A DNA stretch of 64,000 nt from Evansella caseinilytica (GTDB taxonomy: Bacteria; Bacillota; Bacilli; Bacillales; Salisediminibacteriaceae): assembly GCF_900107275.1 (NCBI RefSeq), contig NZ_FNPI01000022.1, positions 30,019-94,018 of the forward strand, read 5' to 3'. Shown piece after piece: positions 1 through 10,706 of the stretch. How positions within the stretch are numbered: position 1 is the first letter of the stretch; each line of letters opens with the position of its first letter. The notes under the pieces are model-generated. The model was not told the origin of the DNA. It saw only the letters and a program-made list of their open reading frames with translations, and ran no database searches. The translations under genes and the position numbers were made by a program.

Positions 1-1
1 T

Positions 2-2665
2 CATATGCTGAAAGGAAAGCAGGGACGTTTCCGCCAAAACTTATTAGGTAAACGTGTTGACTATTCAGGACGGTCCGTTATCGTTGTAGGACCGCATTTG
101 AAGATGTATCAATGCGGATTACCAAAGGAAATGGCTTTGGAGCTTTTCAAGCCGTTCGTTATGAAAGAACTCGTAAGCAAAGGGCTTGCTCACAATATTA
201 AAAGCGCCAAGCGCAAGGTTGAGCGTGTGCAGCCGGAAGTCTGGGACGTGCTGGAGCAAGTCATTAAAGAGCATCCGGTGCTGTTAAACCGCGCGCCGAC
301 GTTGCACAGACTGGGTATCCAAGCTTTTGAACCTACATTGGTGGAAGGGCGTGCGATCAAGCTTCACCCGCTGGTGTGTACCGCATACAACGCGGACTTT
401 GACGGCGACCAAATGGCTGTGCACGTTCCGCTGTCAGCAGAGGCCCAAGCGGAGTCGCGTCTCTTGATGCTGGCGGCGCAAAATATTTTGAATCCGAAAG
501 ATGGAAAGCCTGTTGTAACGCCTTCTCAAGACATGGTATTAGGAAACTATTACTTAACGCTTGAACGAAAAGACGCTGTCGGGGAAGGCAATATTTATAA
601 AGATCCGAATGAAGCGCTGACGGCGTATCGTTGCGGCTATGTCCATCTTCATACAAGAATAGCTGTGCCTGTCTCTTCCCTCGGGAAAACCAACTTTAAG
701 GAAGAGCATTACGGAAAACTGATGTTGACGTCTGTCGGTAAAATTATTTTCAACGAAATTTTACCCGAAACGTTCCCATACATGAATGAACCGACAAAAG
801 TAAACTTGGAAGAAGCAACGCCTGATAAATATATTGTTCCGATGACGACAGATGTAAAGAAAGAATTTGATCAGCGCGCTGTTGTGGCGCCGTTTAAAAA
901 AGGCTTTTTAGGCGATATCATCGCAGAGGTGTTTAAGAAGTTCAAAGTATCGGAAACATCTGTCATGCTGGACAAAATGAAGGATCTCGGCTTCCACTAC
1001 TCTACTAAGGCCGGCATCACCATCGGGGTAGCGGATATTGTAGTACTTAAGGAGAAGAAGGAAATCCTCGCAGAGGCCGAGCAGAAGGTCGACCGTATCT
1101 TGAAGCAGTTCCGAAGAGGTTTGATTACCGAGGAAGAACGCTACGACAAAGTTATTGAAGTTTGGAGTTCTGCGAAAGATCGCATTCAGGATAAACTGAT
1201 GGGTACGTTGGATCGATTAAATCCGATCTTCATGATGAGTGATTCCGGAGCGCGGGGTAACGCATCCAACTTTACCCAGCTTGCGGGAATGCGCGGCTTG
1301 ATGGCCAACCCGTCCGGGAGGATTATCGAGCTTCCGATTAAATCGAGCTTCCGTGAAGGATTGACGGTACTTGAGTACTTTATTTCAACGCACGGAGCCC
1401 GTAAAGGTCTTGCCGACACCGCGCTGAAAACAGCCGATTCCGGTTACTTAACCCGCCGTCTCGTCGATGTTGCCCAGGATGTTATCGTCCGTGAAGATGA
1501 TTGCGGCACGGATCGCGGACTGAAGGTTGAAGCGATTATGGAAGGAAACGAAGTTATTGAACCGCTTTATGACCGGCTGGTGGGACGTGTCGTTCACGAG
1601 ACGATTTATCACCCGGAAACCAACGAAGTGCTGGTTAAGAAAAATGAGCAGTTGAATGAAGATACAGCAAACATGGTGGAAGACGCCGGAGTGAAATCGG
1701 TTATCATCCGTTCTGCATTTACATGCGATACAAAACACGGTGTATGTAAGGCATGCTACGGACGCAACCTGGCAACTGGTGCGGAAGTGGAAGTCGGTGA
1801 AGCCGTCGGAATCATCGCCGCACAATCCATCGGTGAACCTGGTACTCAGTTAACAATGCGTACCTTCCATACCGGGGGAGTTGCCGGAGACGATATCACC
1901 CAAGGTTTACCGCGTGTACAAGAATTATTTGAAGCGCGCAATCCTAAAGGGCAGGCGGTTATTTCCGAAATCCAAGGTGTCGTTTCCGATATTAAAGAAG
2001 TAAATGAGAAGAAAGAAATCGTTGTTCAAGGCGCCATAGAAGCGCGAAGTTATGTAGCGCCGTACGGAGCCAGGCTGAAGGTGGATGCCGGACAAAGTGT
2101 AAGTCCAGGTCAGGAATTGACAGAAGGGTCGATTGATCCGAAAGAATTGCTTGCCGTATCCGGTGTGCAGGGTGTGCAAGATTATCTGCTCCGGGAAGTG
2201 CAAAAGGTTTACCGTATGCAAGGGGTGGAGATCGGCGATAAGCACATTGAAGTCATGGTGCGTCAAATGCTGCGTAAAATTCGCGTAGTAGACGCGGGAG
2301 ATACGGATGTGCTGCCTGGCTCACTCATTGATGTCCACCAATTTACGGAAGCGAACAGGGATATTCTCCTGCGAGGCGGAGTGCCGGCAACAGGAAGGCC
2401 GGTATTACTGGGGATTACGAAAGCTTCCCTTGAAACAGATTCGTTCCTGTCCGCCGCTTCCTTCCAGGAAACGACGCGCGTCTTGACCGATGCGGCGATC
2501 AAAGGGAAGAAAGATGAGCTCGTAGGATTAAAAGAGAATGTGATCATCGGTAAGCTCGTACCGGCGGGAACAGGCATGCAGCGTTACCGGCAAATTATTC
2601 CTGCAAAGTCCAATCCGGAATCCGTACAGGAAGAAGTTCTTGAAGAAGCTACTGTTCAGGAATAG
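2..2665 (+). CDS. rpoC: RNA polymerase beta' subunit (3' part of gene)
   Basis: This is the C-terminal part of the catalytic beta' subunit of RNA polymerase, open at the left edge of the window; about 887 codons are present, against roughly 1200 residues for the whole protein in Bacillus. The catalytic Mg-binding motif NADFDGDQM is encoded near 389-415. The later zinc-binding cysteines ([13 protein letters not shown]), the trigger-loop region around [19 protein letters not shown] and a typical Bacillus C-terminus follow. The frame is intact to the TAG stop. The gene is followed by a hairpin-headed intergenic repeat and then rplGB, the usual Bacillus order. Identity is certain; the true start lies outside the window. 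Confidence 0.98.
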   Translation, partial: HMLKGKQGRFRQNLLGKRVDYSGRSVIVVGPHLKMYQCGLPKEMALELFKPFVMKELVSKGLAHNIKSAKRKVERVQPEVWDVLEQVIKEHPVLLNRAPTLHRLGIQAFEPTLVEGRAIKLHPLVCTAYNADFDGDQMAVHVPLSAEAQAESRLLMLAAQNILNPKDGKPVVTPSQDMVLGNYYLTLERKDAVGEGNIYKDPNEALTAYRCGYVHLHTRIAVPVSSLGKTNFKEEHYGKLMLTSVGKIIFNEILPETFPYMNEPTKVNLEEATPDKYIVPMTTDVKKEFDQRAVVAPFKKGFLGDIIAEVFKKFKVSETSVMLDKMKDLGFHYSTKAGITIGVADIVVLKEKKEILAEAEQKVDRILKQFRRGLITEEERYDKVIEVWSSAKDRIQDKLMGTLDRLNPIFMMSDSGARGNASNFTQLAGMRGLMANPSGRIIELPIKSSFREGLTVLEYFISTHGARKGLADTALKTADSGYLTRRLVDVAQDVIVREDDCGTDRGLKVEAIMEGNEVIEPLYDRLVGRVVHETIYHPETNEVLVKKNEQLNEDTANMVEDAGVKSVIIRSAFTCDTKHGVCKACYGRNLATGAEVEVGEAVGIIAAQSIGEPGTQLTMRTFHTGGVAGDDITQGLPRVQELFEARNPKGQAVISEIQGVVSDIKEVNEKKEIVVQGAIEARSYVAPYGARLKVDAGQSVSPGQELTEGSIDPKELLAVSGVQGVQDYLLREVQKVYRMQGVEIGDKHIEVMVRQMLRKIRVVDAGDTDVLPGSLIDVHQFTEANRDILLRGGVPATGRPVLLGITKASLETDSFLSAASFQETTRVLTDAAIKGKKDELVGLKENVIIGKLVPAGTGMQRYRQIIPAKSNPESVQEEVLEEATVQE

Positions 2666-2719
2666 CATTTTCGGCATCATGGCAGAATGATGTGCGCAAC
2701 ACACAGGCTTTGTGTTAAA

Positions 2720-2919
2720 GTGTTTGTTCAAAAAGATCGTTTTTTATCTTTTTGAACAAACACGATGTAATGAGTGGAGCCTCTGTCTTCTTTTAAAGCT
2801 AGCTATGAGTGGTTTCCTCGGAGTAAGGATGACGACATTCCGCCATTGCCCGCAGTACGTGCGGCAGCACTTAGGAGGAATTGAGCGCATCGAGCGGGAA
2901 CCATTGCCTTATTAAACAC
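2720..2919 (+). repeat. Hairpin-headed intergenic repeat, family A, copy 1
   Basis: The element starts with a perfect 18-bp inverted repeat (arm GTGTTTGTTCAAAAAGAT, 2720-2763). It then carries a conserved block: GAGTGGAGCC, GAGTGGTTTCCTC, GCATCGAGCGG and AACCATTGCC, ending in AAACAC. The same blocks recur at 3820-3960 and, inverted, at 16627-16825. The leading hairpin contains a T-run and may terminate rpoC transcription. It fills most of the 374-bp gap between rpoC and rplGB. A further small hairpin (GTTTGTT/AACAAAC) lies at about 2930-2957. Confidence 0.75.
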
Positions 2920-2970
2920 GCTCTTAAAGTGTTTGTTGGAAAAAATTTTTAACAAACTCGAAATTGATCA

Positions 2971-2999
2971 TTGACACAGGTTTTCCCCGGTGGTAGTAT
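2971..2999 (+). promoter_or_regulatory. Sigma-A type promoter for rplGB/str operon
   Basis: A consensus -35 box TTGACA (2971-2976) is separated by exactly 17 bp from TAGTAT (2994-2999), placing the start of transcription near 3006. The rplGB start codon at 3040 is a suitable distance downstream. It also shows that an in-frame upstream GTG extension of rplGB at 2971 is not coding. Confidence 0.7.
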
Positions 3000-3039
3000 A
3001 TTTAAGTGTGCCAAATACCTGTTGCTTTGGAGGATGGAA

Positions 3040-3288
3040 ATGTCTTATGATAAAGTAGTGCAGGCTGAGGAAAAAGTCGTGGGCACGAAACAAACGCTGA
3101 AAGCACTGGAAGATAAGCAGGTTAAAGAAGTTGTTGTTGCGCAGGATGCCGATCCTAAAGTAATACAGAAAGTATTTGCACTTGCTGATAAACAAGGAGT
3201 GCCTTGCTTGAAAGTAGACTCAATGAAACGGCTTGGTAAAGCTTGCGGCATTGATGTCAGCGCAGCAACTGTAGCAATTAAAAAGTAA
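3040..3288 (+). CDS. rplGB: L7Ae-family K-turn RNA-binding ribosomal protein
   Basis: A small basic protein of 82 residues of the L7Ae/L30e/S12e/Gadd45 fold, the YbxF/RplGB type found between rpoC and rpsL in Bacillus. Family members bind kink-turn RNA. The segment [19 protein letters not shown] and the later [20 protein letters not shown] match the family. The ATG at 3040 is chosen because GGAGG lies just before it, and because the ATG at 3034 would overlap that site. Its own promoter lies just upstream and a terminator-like hairpin just downstream. Confidence 0.93.
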   Translation: MSYDKVVQAEEKVVGTKQTLKALEDKQVKEVVVAQDADPKVIQKVFALADKQGVPCLKVDSMKRLGKACGIDVSAATVAIKK

Positions 3289-3292
3289 AAAT

Positions 3293-3330
3293 AAGTTTTT
3301 GCCGTCAGGGTTATCTGCTGGCAAAAACTT
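3293..3330 (+). terminator. Hairpin after rplGB
   Basis: An 11-bp inverted repeat (AAGTTTTTGCC / GGCAAAAACTT) with a 16-nt loop is followed by TTCCTTTT. It can act as a partial terminator or attenuator between rplGB and rpsL. Confidence 0.5.
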
Positions 3331-3400
3331 TCCTTTTACACAATAATGAACCACCTGGACCAGTGGACTTAGACATTGCTGATAAGAAAGGAGGAAAACC

Positions 3401-3817
3401 ATGCCTACAATTAACCAGTTAGTACGTAAAGGCCGTCAATCAAAAATTCAAAAGTCTGACTCACCAGCTTTAAATAAAGGCTATAACAGCTTCAAAAAAG
3501 CGCAGACAGATCAAAGCTCTCCACAAAAACGTGGTGTTTGTACTCGTGTAGGTACAATGACACCGAAAAAGCCAAACTCTGCTTTGCGTAAATATGCCCG
3601 TGTTCGTCTGACTAACGGCATTGAAGTTACTGCCTACATCCCTGGTATCGGACATAATCTGCAAGAACACAGCGTCGTTTTAATCCGCGGCGGACGTGTA
3701 AAAGACTTACCGGGGGTACGTTACCATATCATTCGAGGAGCACTTGATACAGCAGGTGTTGATAACCGTATGCAAGGACGCTCTAAATATGGTACGAAGC
3801 GACCGAAAAACAAATAA
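3401..3817 (+). CDS. rpsL: 30S ribosomal protein S12
   Basis: S12 sits at the decoding centre of the 30S subunit. The 138-residue product has the diagnostic [11 protein letters not shown] motif and the second loop LPGVRYH, both unchanged from the streptomycin-sensitive type. A strong AAAGGAGG precedes the ATG. It opens the str block rpsL-rpsG-fusA-tuf, but here a 557-bp gap filled with two repeat families separates it from rpsG. Confidence 0.98.
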   Translation: MPTINQLVRKGRQSKIQKSDSPALNKGYNSFKKAQTDQSSPQKRGVCTRVGTMTPKKPNSALRKYARVRLTNGIEVTAYIPGIGHNLQEHSVVLIRGGRVKDLPGVRYHIIRGALDTAGVDNRMQGRSKYGTKRPKNK

Positions 3818-3819
3818 AA

Positions 3820-3960
3820 GTGCTTATTCAAAAAGATCGATTTTTATCTTTTTGAATAAGCACGAAGTAATGAGTGGAGCCGATGCATTCTTTTTCAGTC
3901 AGCTAGGAGTGGTTTTCTCGTAGCTGACGCATCGAGCGGAATCATTGCCTTTTTAAACAC
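3820..3960 (+). repeat. Intergenic repeat, family A, copy 2
   Basis: Begins three bases after the rpsL stop with a perfect inverted repeat (arm GTGCTTATTCAAAAAGAT, 3820-3863). The conserved blocks GAGTGGAGCCGATGCATTC, CTAGGAGTGGTTTTCTC and GCATCGAGCGGAA follow, ending TTTTTAAACAC. It is shorter than the copy at 2720 because the central segment is reduced. A second, hybrid hairpin at 3971-4010 joins the family A left arm to the family B right end (CTTTTTGAACATCCG). Confidence 0.75.
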
Positions 3961-4023
3961 CCGAATAAAAGTGCTTGCTCAAAAAGATCGATTTTTATCT
4001 TTTTGAACATCCGAAAAAAATGG

Positions 4024-4330
4024 TGGTTCAAAAAGGAGGACATAACATTGGCAAGAAGATCGAGGCGCGGCAGTCGCGAGCAGCGGAGCGTACACTACAC
4101 GTACGTGAGCAGCGGAGAGACAACGCAACGAAGAGATTCGCAGACAATGTTTCCCGGACTTTTTGAACATCCGAAAAAAATGGTGGTTCAAAAAGGAGGA
4201 CATAACATTGGCAAGAAGATCGAGGCGCGGCAGTCGCGAGCAGCGGAGCGTACACTACACGTACGCGAGCAGCGGAGGGACAACGCAACGAAGAGATTCG
4301 CAGACAATGTTTTCCGGACTTTTTGAACAT
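4024..4330 (+). repeat. Family B tandem repeat, two copies between rpsL and rpsG
   Basis: Two nearly identical units repeat at exactly 160-bp spacing (4024-4170 and 4184-4330). Each is bounded by short inverted ends (TTCAAAAAG / CTTTTTGAA). Each contains a perfect SD-like AAGGAGG, a nested pair AACATTG / CAATGTT, two copies of GAGCAGCGGA and a CGTAC/GTACG hairpin. Three more units occur at 31173-31636. The units can be read through as an arginine-rich frame, which I do not regard as a gene. Confidence 0.85.
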
Positions 4331-4374
4331 CCGTAAAAAAACAAAAACCTAATTCCTTGAAAGGAGGGAATCCA

Positions 4375-4845
4375 ATGCCTCGTAAAGGACCTGTTCCTCG
4401 CAGAGACGTATTACCTGATCCAATTTATAATTCTAAGCTTGTTACTCGTTTGATCAACAACATCATGATCGATGGAAAAAGAGGTAAAGCTCAAACGATC
4501 TTGTATAAAGCGTTCGAATTAGTGAAAGAGCGTTCTGGAAATGAGCCTCAAGAAGTATTCGAACAAGCATTAAAAAATATCATGCCGGTTCTTGAAGTTA
4601 AAGCTCGCCGTGTCGGCGGTGCAAACTACCAGGTGCCGATGGAAGTAAGACCTGAACGTCGTACGACTTTAGGCCTTCGCTGGCTGGTAAGCTATGCTCG
4701 CCTTCGCGGTGAAAAAACGATGGAAGAGCGCTTGGCGAATGAAATCCTGGATGCAGCGAATAATACCGGTGCGGCAGTGAAAAAGCGTGAGGATACGCAC
4801 CGCATGGCTGAAGCTAACAAAGCCTTTGCTCATTACCGTTGGTAA
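4375..4845 (+). CDS. rpsG: 30S ribosomal protein S7
   Basis: S7 nucleates assembly of the 30S head domain. The 156-residue product is the usual bacterial length, with the [20 protein letters not shown] start and the [10 protein letters not shown] segment. The ATG follows AAGGAGGG at a good distance. An upstream in-frame extension would run into the repeat and is rejected. Confidence 0.98.
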   Translation: MPRKGPVPRRDVLPDPIYNSKLVTRLINNIMIDGKRGKAQTILYKAFELVKERSGNEPQEVFEQALKNIMPVLEVKARRVGGANYQVPMEVRPERRTTLGLRWLVSYARLRGEKTMEERLANEILDAANNTGAAVKKREDTHRMAEANKAFAHYRW

Positions 4846-4988
4846 TCATACAATCTTATGCGGCCTAAGTTCAGGCATAAAGCATAAGCACAGGAATAAA
4901 CGGGTATACAGTCTATTGAGGGATTCTCTCAACAGACTGTAGCAACCCTTACACATACTATCTTCACTAAGGAAGGAGAAAATGACCA

Positions 4989-7067
4989 ATGGGAAGAGAA
5001 TTCTCCTTGGAAAAAACTCGTAATATCGGTATTATGGCACATATTGATGCCGGGAAAACAACAACTACCGAACGGGTTCTTTTCTACACAGGGCGCATTC
5101 ACAAGATCGGTGAAACCCACGAAGGTGCATCTCAGATGGACTGGATGGAGCAAGAACAAGAGCGTGGGATCACGATTACTTCTGCAGCAACAACGGCACA
5201 ATGGAAAGGCCATCGTGTAAACATCATTGATACACCAGGACACGTAGACTTCACAGTGGAAGTTGAGCGTTCCCTTCGTGTATTGGATGGTGCTGTTGCC
5301 GTGTTAGACGCCCAATCTGGTGTTGAACCGCAGACTGAAACAGTATGGCGTCAAGCAACGACGTATGGCGTACCAAGAATTGTTTTCGTCAACAAGATGG
5401 ATAAAATCGGTGCAGATTTCATTTACTCTTTAGGAACGCTGCATGATCGCCTTGGAGCAAACGCACATGCGATTCAGTTGCCAATCGGTGCTGAGGATGC
5501 TTTTGAAGGCATCATTGATCTGGTTGAGATGAAAGCATATTTCTATGCAGATGATTTAGGCACACAAGCGGAAGCACGTGACATTCCTGAAGAATATAAA
5601 GCGCAAGCGGAAGAATACCGCGACAAGCTTGTAGAAGCAGTATCCGAATTGGATGAAGATTTGATGATGAAGTATCTTGAAGGTGAAGAGATTACGGTGG
5701 AAGAACTTAAAGCCGCTATACGTAAAGGTACTGTCAATGTTGAATTCTATCCGGTTATTTGCGGATCTGCGTTCAAAAACAAAGGTGTTCAATTGATGTT
5801 GGATGCCGTTATCGACTATTTACCTGCACCAATAGATGTACCTGCCATCAAAGGTCTATTGCCTGATTCTGAGGAAGAAGTTATTCGTCATTCAAGCGAC
5901 GAAGAGCCGTTCTCCGCATTGGCATTTAAAGTAATGGCGGACCCGTTTGTCGGGAAACTGACATTCTTCCGCGTTTACTCAGGTACTGTTAATTCAGGTT
6001 CATACGTTCAAAACTCTACTAAAGGGAAGCGTGAACGTATGGGACGTATCCTGCAGATGCACGCAAACCACCGTGAAGAGATTTCTACCGTATACGCTGG
6101 GGACATTGCTGCAGGAGTAGGTTTGAAGGAAACGAGTACAGGGGATACCCTTTGTGACGAAAAGCATCTTGTTATTCTGGAATCGATGCAGTTCCCTGAG
6201 CCGGTTATTCACCTTTCCGTTGAACCGAAGTCAAAAGCGGACCAGGATAAAATGGGTATTGCCCTTTCCAAGCTCGCGGAAGAGGATCCGACATTCAGAA
6301 CGCATACGGATGAGGAAACTGGACAAACCATTATCGGCGGTATGGGTGAGCTTCACCTTGATATTATCGTTGACCGCATGAAACGTGAATATAAAGTGGA
6401 AGCAAATGTTGGTGCTCCGCAGGTTTCCTACCGGGAAACGATTCGCGAATCTGCAAAATGCGAAGGAAAGTTTGTCAGACAATCTGGTGGCCGTGGTCAA
6501 TACGGACACGTTTGGGTGGAGTTTTCTCCGAACGAAGAGGGTGCAGGCTTTGAATTCGAAGATGCGATTGTCGGGGGTGTTGTTCCGCGTGAATACATTC
6601 CATCTGTAAAAGCGGGTTTGGAAGGCGCGCTGGATAACGGTCTTCTTGCAGGCTACCCGATCATCGACATCAAGGCGAAGCTGTTCGACGGTTCTTACCA
6701 CGATGTGGACTCGAATGAAATGGCGTTCAAGGTCGCTGCCTCCATGGCATTGAAGGAAGCGAAAAACAAGTGTAAACCTGTTATTCTCGAACCGATCATG
6801 AAAGTCGAAGTTGTCATTCCGGAAGAATACATGGGAGACATCATGGGTGATATCACATCCCGCCGCGGACGAGTGGAAGGAATGGATTCCCGAGGGAACG
6901 CTCAAATCGTCAGAGCGATGGTGCCGCTTTCCGAGATGTTCGGATATGCTACTTCTTTGCGTTCCAACACGCAAGGCCGCGGACAATACACGATGCATTT
7001 CGACCATTACGAAGAAGTGCCTAAGAGCATCGCTGAAGAAATCGTTAAGAAAAATTCCGGTCAATAA
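4989..7067 (+). CDS. fusA: Elongation factor G
   Basis: This GTPase drives translocation of tRNA and mRNA on the ribosome. The 692-residue protein has the G1 motif [10 protein letters not shown] near residues 17-26, DTPGHVDF, and NKMDKIGAD. It continues through domains II-V, with [14 protein letters not shown] and a C-terminal [19 protein letters not shown] region. AAGGAAGGAG lies upstream of the chosen ATG. It belongs to the str operon, followed after 167 bp by tuf. Confidence 0.98.
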   Translation: MGREFSLEKTRNIGIMAHIDAGKTTTTERVLFYTGRIHKIGETHEGASQMDWMEQEQERGITITSAATTAQWKGHRVNIIDTPGHVDFTVEVERSLRVLDGAVAVLDAQSGVEPQTETVWRQATTYGVPRIVFVNKMDKIGADFIYSLGTLHDRLGANAHAIQLPIGAEDAFEGIIDLVEMKAYFYADDLGTQAEARDIPEEYKAQAEEYRDKLVEAVSELDEDLMMKYLEGEEITVEELKAAIRKGTVNVEFYPVICGSAFKNKGVQLMLDAVIDYLPAPIDVPAIKGLLPDSEEEVIRHSSDEEPFSALAFKVMADPFVGKLTFFRVYSGTVNSGSYVQNSTKGKRERMGRILQMHANHREEISTVYAGDIAAGVGLKETSTGDTLCDEKHLVILESMQFPEPVIHLSVEPKSKADQDKMGIALSKLAEEDPTFRTHTDEETGQTIIGGMGELHLDIIVDRMKREYKVEANVGAPQVSYRETIRESAKCEGKFVRQSGGRGQYGHVWVEFSPNEEGAGFEFEDAIVGGVVPREYIPSVKAGLEGALDNGLLAGYPIIDIKAKLFDGSYHDVDSNEMAFKVAASMALKEAKNKCKPVILEPIMKVEVVIPEEYMGDIMGDITSRRGRVEGMDSRGNAQIVRAMVPLSEMFGYATSLRSNTQGRGQYTMHFDHYEEVPKSIAEEIVKKNSGQ

Positions 7068-7118
7068 TTGCCGGTGATTGTCTGAGAAACGATTTTGTTG
7101 TAAGCTAAGATAGGTGAT

Positions 7119-7194
7119 GAATGAAACTGCATTCCCTCGCCTATCTTCCAAAATATAAACGGCGCACTGCGCTTGTAGGGGCTCTATCGCCCCT
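7119..7194 (+). promoter_or_regulatory. Two hairpins in the fusA-tuf leader
   Basis: A stem GATAGGTGA / TCGCCTATC with an extra inner pairing spans 7119-7145, and a perfect AGGGGC / GCCCCT hairpin spans 7177-7194. No T-run follows. They may shape the tuf leader or mRNA processing; no function can be read directly from the sequence. Confidence 0.35.
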
Positions 7195-7234
7195 GATTTA
7201 AAAACCTTTCTCATAATTAAGGAGGAATTCAAAA

Positions 7235-8425
7235 ATGGCTAAGGAAAAATTTGATCGTTCCAAAACGCATGCCAACATTGGTACAATTGGACACGTTGAC
7301 CATGGTAAAACAACTTTAACTGCTGCGATTACGCACGTATTGCACAAAAAATCCGGTAAAGGTACTGCAATGAACTATGACCAAATTGACGGTGCACCGG
7401 AAGAGCGTGAGCGCGGAATTACGATCTCAACTGCACACGTCGAGTATGAAACAGATTCTCGTCACTATGCACACGTTGACTGCCCAGGACACGCTGACTA
7501 TGTTAAAAACATGATCACTGGTGCTGCGCAAATGGATGGAGCTATTCTTGTAGTATCTGCTGCTGACGGCCCAATGCCGCAAACTCGTGAGCACATTCTT
7601 TTATCTCGTCAAGTAGGTGTACCATATATCGTTGTTTTCTTAAACAAAGTAGACATGGTAGACGACGAAGAATTACTTGAGCTTGTAGAAATGGAAGTTC
7701 GCGACCTTCTTTCTGAGTACGACTTCCCGGGAGATGACATTCCAGTTATTGCCGGATCTGCTCTTAAAGCACTTGAAGGAGACGAAAATTACGCTCAAAA
7801 AATTATCGAGCTGATGGACGCTGTTGACAGCTACATCCCAACTCCAGAGCGTGACAAAGACAAGCCGTTCATGATGCCAGTAGAGGATGTATTCTCTATT
7901 ACTGGACGCGGTACTGTTGCAACTGGACGTGTAGAGCGTGGACAATTAAACGTAGGTGATGAGATCGAAATCATCGGTCTTGAAGAAGAGTCTAAGAAAA
8001 CAACGGTTACTGGTGTTGAAATGTTCCGTAAGCTTCTTGACTATGCAGAAGCAGGAGATAACATCGGTGCATTGCTTCGCGGTATTTCCCGTGATGATGT
8101 AAACCGTGGTCAAGTACTTGCAAAGCCAGGAACGATTACTCCGCATACAAAATTTACTGCGGAAGTGTATGTTCTATCTAAAGAAGAAGGTGGACGTCAC
8201 ACGCCATTCTTCTCCAACTATCGTCCACAGTTCTATTTCCGTACAACGGACGTAACTGGTATTTGCCAACTTCCTGAGGGAGTAGAAATGGTAATGCCTG
8301 GAGACAACATCACAATGACTGTGGAATTGATCGCTCCAATCGCGATTGAAGAAGGTACTAAGTTCTCTATCCGTGAAGGTGGACGAACAGTAGGTGCCGG
8401 TGTTGTTGCTTCTATTACAGAATAA
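7235..8425 (+). CDS. tuf: Elongation factor Tu
   Basis: EF-Tu delivers aminoacyl-tRNA to the ribosomal A site. The 396-residue protein has the [10 protein letters not shown]-loop near residue 19, DCPGHADY, and NKVDMV. Domain II and III hallmarks such as [21 protein letters not shown] are present. AAGGAGGAATTC precedes the ATG. It ends the str block; a strong terminator follows and the next genes are opp, not rpsJ. Confidence 0.98.
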   Translation: MAKEKFDRSKTHANIGTIGHVDHGKTTLTAAITHVLHKKSGKGTAMNYDQIDGAPEERERGITISTAHVEYETDSRHYAHVDCPGHADYVKNMITGAAQMDGAILVVSAADGPMPQTREHILLSRQVGVPYIVVFLNKVDMVDDEELLELVEMEVRDLLSEYDFPGDDIPVIAGSALKALEGDENYAQKIIELMDAVDSYIPTPERDKDKPFMMPVEDVFSITGRGTVATGRVERGQLNVGDEIEIIGLEEESKKTTVTGVEMFRKLLDYAEAGDNIGALLRGISRDDVNRGQVLAKPGTITPHTKFTAEVYVLSKEEGGRHTPFFSNYRPQFYFRTTDVTGICQLPEGVEMVMPGDNITMTVELIAPIAIEEGTKFSIREGGRTVGAGVVASITE

Positions 8426-8442
8426 TAACGAATGTAATCAAA

Positions 8443-8475
8443 ACGTGCTTCGGATTTTTTCGGAGCACGTTTTTT
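8443..8475 (+). terminator. Terminator after tuf
   Basis: An almost perfect stem (ACGTGCTTCGGA paired with TTCGGAGCACGT, two wobbles) is followed directly by TTTTTT. It closes the str operon. The rest of the gap up to 8768 holds no gene; an inverted pair GGGCAGAC / GTCTGCCC lies about 130 bp apart within it. Confidence 0.85.
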
Positions 8476-8767
8476 AAGTGCTCTTTTCGTATAAAAGTTA
8501 ACGGACACAGCCTCGTTTTTCCACGGCATTCTCCAAACTACATTTCATTTGGGCAGACAACCCGCCCTAAAATTCAGAAAAATCCGAATAAAACCTTGGC
8601 AAGAATAATAAAATTCAAAATAAGACAGAGACAAAGCCCCGCTCCTATTTGCGATAGAACATGTTCTTTCTCAAAGCGTCTTAACGTCTGCCCGTATTTT
8701 TCAGCAAGTGCTGCGACTTAACAGGAACCGTTCGTAAATTAACCATTTTAATGCAAGGGTGATGCTG

Positions 8768-9784
8768 ATGGATGAAGAGCTTGTAAAAATAAAACAGTTA
8801 AAAACCTCCTTTCGCGTTTTGGACGATTATTATGCCGCAGTAGACGATGTGACGCTCACGATATATAAAAACGAGGTGCTGGCCATTGTCGGGGAGTCCG
8901 GTTCCGGAAAAAGCGCATTAGCTTTTTCCATCATGGGTCTGCACAACCGGGCAAAAATCGAGGGGGAGATTTATTACAGAGGAGAGAACATTGCCAATGC
9001 TTCCCCGGGAAGGTGGAACAAGCTGCGTGGCAGGGAGATGGGGATGATTTTTCAAGATTCACTGTCCGCTTTAAACCCGTTAATGATCATTGGCACTCAA
9101 ATAGAAGAAACGCTGCTGCTTCACAACCCAAAAATTTCTGCCAGGGAAAGAAAAATTCGGGTGATTGATTTATTGATGAAAGTCGGTATTCCCAGGCCGG
9201 AAAAAACATATTATCAGTATCCACATGAGCTGTCAGGCGGCATGAGGCAGCGCGTTATCATCGCCATCGCTATCGCCAACCAGCCCCAGCTGCTCATTGC
9301 CGATGAACCGACAACTGCCCTTGACGTTACCATTCAAGCACAAATCTTGGATTTATTGAGACAGTTGAAAAACGAAATGCGGGCCGCCATTGTTCTCATT
9401 ACCCACGATCTTGGAATCGTTGCGGAAATGGCTGATCGCGTAGCTGTGATGTATGCCGGACAAATAGTTGAGATTGCCGATGTTTACACACTGATTGAAA
9501 ACCCGCTGCACCCTTACACAAAAATGTTATTAAAATCCGTTCCATCATCTTCTGGTGCAAAATCCAGACTGCATGTTATTCAAGGGGTTGTTCCTGCTCT
9601 ACACAAACTGCCTCGTGAAGGCTGCCGCTTTAGAGGAAGGATCCCTTGGATGGATGCATCTGTTCATGAAAGCAATCCGATGCTGCACGAAGTCAGGCCG
9701 GGACACTACGTCCGCTGCACATGCTATCAATATTTTCACTTTCCCGATAAATACAAGGAGGAAAGCAGTCATGGCACTCATTGA
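8768..9784 (+). CDS. oppD: Oligopeptide ABC transporter ATP-binding protein (OppD-like)
   Basis: One of the paired ATPases of a peptide importer; 338 residues from the ATG at 8768, chosen because AAGGGTGAT lies at good distance (8762 is an alternative). Walker A is GESGSGKS, the signature LSGGMRQR and Walker [14 protein letters not shown]. The C-terminal HPYTKMLL block is the oligo/dipeptide-transporter tail. That tail usually carries four conserved cysteines; here the two middle ones are missing and only C at the start and C near VRCTC remain. It overlaps the next gene by 14 bp. Confidence 0.9.
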   Translation: MDEELVKIKQLKTSFRVLDDYYAAVDDVTLTIYKNEVLAIVGESGSGKSALAFSIMGLHNRAKIEGEIYYRGENIANASPGRWNKLRGREMGMIFQDSLSALNPLMIIGTQIEETLLLHNPKISARERKIRVIDLLMKVGIPRPEKTYYQYPHELSGGMRQRVIIAIAIANQPQLLIADEPTTALDVTIQAQILDLLRQLKNEMRAAIVLITHDLGIVAEMADRVAVMYAGQIVEIADVYTLIENPLHPYTKMLLKSVPSSSGAKSRLHVIQGVVPALHKLPREGCRFRGRIPWMDASVHESNPMLHEVRPGHYVRCTCYQYFHFPDKYKEESSHGTH

Positions 9785-10706
9785 AGTGGAGGATTTAAAA
9801 GTTTACTTTCCGATTCGCGGCGGAATATTCAGAACCATTCAAGAATATGTTAGAGCTGTAGATGGCGTGTCTTTTTCCATTGAAAAGGGGCAGACGTACG
9901 GCTTAGTCGGGGAGTCAGGATCCGGCAAAACAACCATCGGCCGGACAATCATCGGCTTAAACAAGATGACTTCGGGAAAAATCACGTTTGACAGTATTTC
10001 CCTTGGAGAAGACCGCCGGAGATCTCGCTTGAATATTCAGAAAGACATTCAGATGATCTTTCAGGATCCGTATTCCTCATTAAATCCGAAAAAACGGGTC
10101 ATTGATATTATTGCTGAACCGCTTCGAAACTTCGAAAAACTATCGACTCAAGAAGAAAAAAGCCGGGTTCAAAACTTATTGGATATTGTTGGTTTAAGCC
10201 CGGAAGCAATGTATAAGTATCCACACGAGTTTTCCGGAGGGCAGCGGCAGAGAATCGGAATCGCCCGAGCCATCGCCTTGAATCCGAAGCTGATCATTGC
10301 GGACGAACCAGTGTCGGCTCTTGACGTGTCTGTACAAGCCCAAGTGTTGAACTTTATGCAGGATATTCAGAAAGAATTAAATCTGACGTATTTATTGATC
10401 AGTCATGATTTAGGAATCATTCGGCATATGTCTGATTATATCGGCATTATGTATAAAGGCCGTTACGTCGAACAAGGAACGGCTGACGAAATTTTTACCA
10501 ATCCGCAGCACATCTATACAAAGCGTCTTCTATCAGCAATACCTGACATTGATCCGAGGCAGCGGGAGGTTATTTTTGAGAAGCGACTGAAAGTCAGAGA
10601 CGAGTTCGTGAAACTGTCGAAGAATTATTTTGACGAAAATGGGCTTGCCTTTCCTTTAAAGCCAATTTCCAAAACACATTTTGCGGCATTGCCCGAGAGA
10701 GGGTGA
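9771..10706 (+). CDS. oppF: Oligopeptide ABC transporter ATP-binding protein (OppF-like)
   Basis: The second ATPase of the peptide importer, 311 residues. It has Walker A GESGSGKTT, signature FSGGQRQRIGIARAIAL and Walker B LIIADEPVSALDVSVQ. The ATG at 9771 follows AAGGAGGAAAG inside the end of oppD, which indicates translational coupling. The longer in-frame extension into oppD is not used. The stop overlaps the GTG of the downstream permease. Confidence 0.92.
   Translation: MALIEVEDLKVYFPIRGGIFRTIQEYVRAVDGVSFSIEKGQTYGLVGESGSGKTTIGRTIIGLNKMTSGKITFDSISLGEDRRRSRLNIQKDIQMIFQDPYSSLNPKKRVIDIIAEPLRNFEKLSTQEEKSRVQNLLDIVGLSPEAMYKYPHEFSGGQRQRIGIARAIALNPKLIIADEPVSALDVSVQAQVLNFMQDIQKELNLTYLLISHDLGIIRHMSDYIGIMYKGRYVEQGTADEIFTNPQHIYTKRLLSAIPDIDPRQREVIFEKRLKVRDEFVKLSKNYFDENGLAFPLKPISKTHFAALPERG

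Noticed and set aside
2720..2919. Family A repeats as the known Bacillaceae-1 RNA
   Set aside because: The location near translation genes was suggestive, but I did not see the paired terminal loops with the RUCCU consensus in the expected arrangement. Left open for a covariance search.
4003..4326. Arginine-rich open frame across the two family B repeats, with AAGGAGG before a TTG at 4048
   Set aside because: The frame exists only because the repeat lacks stops; the matching units at 31173-31636 lack the TTG. The paired base changes preserve stems rather than codons.
6231..7232. 333-codon frame on the minus strand inside fusA
   Set aside because: It is a shadow of the fusA reading frame; codon bias and protein motifs support the plus strand.
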